A DNA stretch of 64,000 nt from Chaetorhynchus papuensis (lineage: Eukaryota > Chordata > Aves > Passeriformes > Rhipiduridae), in NCBI GenBank assembly GCA_013396525.1, contig VWYX01000618.1, positions 434,001-498,000 of the forward strand, in the 5' to 3' direction. The notes beneath the pieces are model-generated. The model made no database searches. It was not told the DNA's origin and saw only the letters and a list, made by a program, of their open reading frames with translations. This document shows, in pieces, positions 60,203-64,000 of this stretch (position 1 is the stretch's first letter; each line of letters opens with the position of its first letter). The position numbers were made by a program, and so were the translations under genes.

Positions 60203-61097
60203 GCAATATATCTAGCAACGGTTTGGGTAGGAGAGAGAAATAGTTCATCAGCACAATGTTGAAAGCTATTATGAACAAAAGAAGACAGACTTAGACATTG
60301 TTTTTAAGTTAATGGAAAGAAAAAAACACTTAAAGTGAAACTAATAGTAAAATTGTCAACAAGGAAAAATATATTGAAAGTCAGGTGTAGTAATCTAAAA
60401 AATAAACAAAAAGAGAATGAAACAAAGGTTTTCTAAACCAGAAAACCTCTGCTTAAATTTTTTTTCCAGCTACAGTATTACCGATAAAACATAAATACAG
60501 AATTTCATTTCTTCTTCTGTCCTCACAACCATAGAAGCAAATGGAGGCGTAGGTCATTTTCAATGTGTTTTAAGAGATCTCCATTTGATACAAAAGAGTC
60601 TTTGGAGGAAAGAACTCAGCCCAGATGTCCACAAACAATCCTACAAACTAAAAATGAAGGATAATATAAAATAACAGCAGAAAACTTTGATTCACTGTTG
60701 AGTTCTGGGGAATGAATCTTCTCCAGAATCATGGGAAATATAACTCCAAATTACTCCTGACATGTGCCTGAGTGACTAACTGGTCTGGAAATGTTCTGGT
60801 CTCAGATTTGAAGCACTAAAGAGGCCAATAAATGAGGCTGTACACAGAAAGTGTCCCTTTCTTTAAAGCACATCCATCTGAAAGAACTTTTCATCATTCT
60901 ATTCATGCTTGCATCTGCAGCATAAATCAGAGGTCGCTTGCTCTTAGCTGGGCCAGTTCAGAGTTAAAAAGTGTTCATTAAAAAAAAAAAATCTCCTGAT
61001 CCCATTATGCAAAATGGATAGAATTCACAATGCTATTGACCTCAGACTCAGATTAGCTTAATTTCGTCACATTTATTCTTTCATTGTTCAATTTGTG
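60203..61097. other. No gene; possible U3 part of the LTR-like element at its right end
   Basis: AT-rich sequence with a 9-bp perfect hairpin, aggttttct-aaacc-agaaaacct, at 60,426-60,448. If the promoter-like segment beginning at 61,098 belongs to an LTR, its U3 lies somewhere in this interval. One possible left end is at 60,763 (tgtgcc after gaca), but that 4-base match is weak. Confidence 0.4.
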
Positions 61098-61210
61098 TAT
61101 AAAAGAAAAGGAAAAAAAGAGACGAGTGGCAGTTGCCACTCGTCCGAAGCCTGATAGACTATTTGAAACCCTTTCGTGGCACGAATAAAGTGTTTCCTTG
61201 GCAGACAACA
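61098..61210 (+). mobile_element. Candidate LTR core: TATA box, perfect 24-bp palindrome, poly(A) signal
   Basis: In + orientation: TATAAAAG at 61,098-61,105; a perfect inverted repeat, gacgagtggca-gt-tgccactcgtc, at 61,121-61,144, starting where transcription from that TATA box would begin; five CpGs between 61,123 and 61,183; AATAAA at 61,184-61,189; and a tgtttcc-to-acaaca tail ending at 61,210. A TATA box, a stem-loop at the RNA start and a poly(A) signal within about 90 bp is the arrangement of the U3/R region of a retroviral or ERV-type LTR. The interval is not followed by a primer-binding site or gag/pol coding sequence, so it would be a solo LTR. Ends and target duplication are unresolved. 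A cellular promoter with a structured leader is less likely, since AATAAA follows at once. No virus gene is present. Confidence 0.5.
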
Positions 61211-63029
61211 GAAGTATGTTCATGTCCTTGTAAAATAAATCAGGTCATTTAGAAGCATTATTAACAAACAAAGGATGTCAGGGATGGATTACTTGTGTTG
61301 GTCTCACTAGACTTATATGAATATGAATGACACTTGCTCCCTGAATGTGCTGACAAGTGAAACGCAACAACAAACTTTCTAATCAGAACAACTGAACAAG
61401 TAGGTCTTAAAACGCACAAGCCGAAAACAAATGTTGTGAAAATCAGTGTGAAAACTCAAAGTCCTAAAAGAGATTCTCTGAGATCCATTGATGAGCTTCC
61501 TGATCTGGACAGCTTCATTTGTATCCATACAATACTGCTGTCCTGAGTATGTAGGGCAAGCACTCTTTTCATAGACCGGATTCACATTAGGATTCTACAA
61601 ACAGCAAGTTCAGCTGATGGAGGCTCAGCAGTAAAAGGCAAAAGGGAAACTAGAAAAGACAGGTAATTTCTGTGGTGACTGTGGTGTGACAGTAGCTAAG
61701 GGATTGTGTAAATCTTTGGACACCACTTTCCAGGAACTGGTCTCTTCTTGGTTTGTAAAGCATACATACCTTATACAAATAACAGTCCTGGTAGAAGGTG
61801 TGTTAAAGATTTTCTTTGCTTTCCACAGGTACAGTTTTGGCAACTCAAATGCACAAAAAATGCAAGTGGACACAGGGGCTTGAAAGCAGCTCTCCAGCTG
61901 AAATATAAATTTTGGCAGAACAGTCTCAGTCCTCTTGCGCTTCTATCATGTTCCTGTTTCCTTGTCTCTCCCTTGGCCAAAGGGGGAGTTTCTTGGTTTA
62001 TGCTGATGGAAACTGGCATAAATCAGGGCTAGGTCAGCATGGTGACAGACTGCTGTGCCTCCTGCTCCTGGCTGCTACCTGCTTTGGCATCATCATGCTG
62101 AGTGATGGGCAGCGTCAGTTCAACAGGATGGGCCTACATCTGGGAGAAAATAAAGATGAGCATGGGTCCCATGACACACTAGCAGCATTTCAGTGCTCTG
62201 GCATCCCTGACAGGGAGCTGACTGACTGAAAGCCAGACAGGGCTTTGATTGCATTATTGCTAAGCTGACTTAAAAAAAAATGTGAGAGAGGGAGAAATGG
62301 AGAAATCTACATGGCACAGACCTGTCTGTATTACTGTGAACCTATTTTCTGTATCCTTTTTAACCTTTCAACTCTCAAAGAAAATGTAAACCTAGATAAA
62401 TGATTCATGAATCCTTCTTCTGATTTTACTTTTATTTATGTGTTCCTTTCTTTCACCCTAGACCTTAATATGTTTTTTAACTTATAAAGCTTTTAAATTT
62501 AAGACTTCTTACCAAGTTAACTTTCTACAAGATCCCAAAGAAAATAAAATCTTGGGCTCTAGCTGATTAGATTTTGCTTTGAACAGTAGCATATTTGAAT
62601 GCTGTGAGTTACAGGCACATGTGTTTTCAATCATTAAATAATCTTGAACTTTACAAAAACTTTAAACTTTGTAATAAATACATTAATATATTGATAGTTA
62701 ATTAAATACATTCCAGTTATCATCATAACCACTTGAACTGAAAGCTATAGATTATCATATCTAAAATTACCCTTTCATGGCCTGACTTAATCAGAAGTCA
62801 CTTCAGTAAATGTTAAGTGAATATATATATTTATATTGATATACACATTTTAGTATTGAGCAGCCAAGAGCAAGATTAAAATATCCAAGCTGATGTACAC
62901 AGGGCAATGTTCTGTGTTCTTTTTGTGTTCTTTTTATGCATCTGTGGCATGTATAAAGGGACAGAATTGTGCAAGGAAATGTGCCAACCTCTCAGGCTCA
63001 TACAGAAACCAAATTTTTTCTTCATTTCT
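61211..63029. other. No gene seen
   Basis: Several frames of 65-105 codons overlap at 61,625-62,229 in a GC-richer patch without any recognised domain. A 12-bp partial tandem (gtgttctttttgtgttcttttt) lies near 62,915-62,936. AT-rich elsewhere. Confidence 0.5.
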
Positions 63030-63072
63030 CTATCATCCATCTAGCTATCCATCTATCAATCTATCTATCTAA
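63030..63072 (+). repeat. Imperfect (CTAT/ATCC)n microsatellite
   Basis: Interrupted tetranucleotide repeats of the forms atcc, atct and ctat, ending in a clean ctatctatct run. Confidence 0.8.
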
Positions 63073-63867
63073 ATATAAAATAACTCAGAAAACTTTCATA
63101 CTATTATGTATAACATTTCAGTTCTTCATAACACATTCCATTAGCAGTGTCATGTTTGTTCCACACAATAAGTCTGATACATACAATACATGAAAGGGAA
63201 TTAATTTTAATTATTTCACAGAAGTGTGATGATTTACTCCCTCTCATTATAGGAATATATAGGGGAATCTTGAAACCTTGGTACATTGAGCATAAAAATA
63301 TTTAGTCCTTATTTCTTTTGTAACCCTTTAGGACGTATCATGTCAAAGGACTGCAAGCACATCAAAGATATTGATTTACAATTTATGACATTCTGATATT
63401 TATGACAGTGCAATTCAGGGGAAAGGTGTCTTCAGGGGTATTAGCTGTGTTTCCTTTTTTTGCAAGGAGGCTGAAAATCAAATTCATGCACACGAAGTTG
63501 ATGCTGTGGTCCCTGTCTGGTTGGTATATTGGAACGCCCTGGGCCAGATGAGACATCTGAATAAGACTGGCAGATATAATCCAGGTTCTGTGTCTTTCTG
63601 CACGAGAAGCCAAATGCCACATCAGGCCAGGCAACTTGGCATTAGGTGACATCTGACATTAGGTGTCTACAAGGTATGATTCACTTACAGGTTCAAACTG
63701 CTAAACAGATGTGTCTTTGCATAAGCAAGGTGCCCCCAAGTAGGCTGTAGACTCCTACTACAGACAGTGGAGCACTTGTCTGCAGAATAATGGACATCAA
63801 CCATATGCAAAAGCTGCATGAAAAGAAATGTGTAGGTTGAGTTATGTGATTTTCACCTCTACTCTGC
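63073..63867. other. No gene seen
   Basis: AT-rich, with a 9-bp direct repeat, cattaggtg, about 17 bases apart near 63,639-63,666. Minus frames at 63,383-63,652 and 63,693-63,944 have no domain; the latter overlaps the CR1. Confidence 0.5.
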
Positions 63868-64000
63868 TCTTGTGGGAGAGTAGAACCCACCTGGAGTTCT
63901 TGAAGGACTTGGACCTGGTGGAGCAAGTCCAGAGGAGGCCACAAAGATGATCAAAGGGCTTGAGCAACTCTCCTATGTAGACAGGCTGAGACTGTTGGGG
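63868..64000 (+). mobile_element. CR1 LINE fragment, runs past the window end
   Basis: A sense-oriented CR1, the only one in the window. Its text follows the CR1 ORF2 3' part: agaacccacctggagt, a ggacttggacctggtggagc block, agtccagaggaggccacaaa, gatgatcaaagggcttgagc, aactctcctatgtagacagg and ctgagactgttgggg. About 30 bases that normally sit between the first two blocks are missing. The window stops before the 3' end would be reached, so the length is unknown. Other CR1 and L2-like copies here lie on the opposite strand. Confidence 0.92.

Noticed and set aside
60759..61207. gaca as a 4-bp target duplication bounding a 441-bp LTR (60,763-61,203)
   Set aside because: A 4-base match found after searching many possible ends is not significant, and it would leave almost no U5 after the poly(A) signal.
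1..64000. CRISPR arrays, operons, bacterial ribosome-binding sites, plasmid or phage functions
   Set aside because: The window is vertebrate nuclear DNA by repeat content. No regularly spaced repeats or dense coding frames occur.
1..64000. MicroRNA genes
   Set aside because: The hairpins seen have stems of 9-18 bp or a 95-nt loop, which do not meet the usual precursor shape, and I recognise no known mature sequence.

Overview
The window looks like vertebrate, most probably avian, nuclear DNA. The evidence is the repeat content. At least seven stretches can be recognised as CR1 LINE sequence, including several copies of the CR1 3' end in the form usual in bird and reptile genomes. There are no SINEs and no obvious recent DNA transposons. 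The background is AT-rich by eye, CpG-poor and non-coding. There is no sign of bacterial organisation: no operons, no dense reading frames, no RNA genes, no CRISPR array. I cannot name the species or chromosome. Crocodilian or turtle DNA would also carry CR1 and cannot be fully excluded. || Layout. No complete gene can be supported. The sequence reads as a gene desert or a very long intron. CR1 3'-end fragments, all antisense to the + strand, lie at 4.30-4.44, 12.53-12.87, 17.34-17.70, 34.97-35.39 and 36.92-37.19 kb. An older, amniote-type CR1 fragment lies at 23.37-23.78 kb, also antisense. A CR1 ORF2 endonuclease-region fragment lies at 53.08-53.48 kb (minus). A diverged L2/CR1-type reverse transcriptase fragment, still showing the YADD box region, lies at 57.86-58.09 kb (minus). 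One CR1 in the + orientation runs off the window end from about 63.87 kb. || Two short, CpG-rich islands stand out: 20.16-20.37 kb and 61.10-61.21 kb. Each combines a TATA-like box, a hairpin just downstream and poly(A)-signal-like sequence, which is the layout of the U3/R part of a retroviral long terminal repeat. I call them candidate solo LTRs with unresolved ends. A third CpG cluster at 19.18-19.28 kb contains an octamer motif and could be a conserved regulatory element. || Other structure: a 17/18-bp inverted repeat enclosing 95 nt (18.32-18.45 kb), several tight hairpins, a 45-nt poly-T run that may be the tail of an antisense retroposed copy, small tandem duplications and short microsatellites. 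A 186-codon minus-strand frame at 15.98-16.54 kb and a short + strand segment at 37.88-37.99 kb have protein-like translations next to splice-like signals. They are the best, but weak, exon candidates. || The strong excess of minus-strand LINE fragments would fit the window lying in an intron of a + strand gene. That is an inference from few copies. I did not find a convincing new multi-gene system here.
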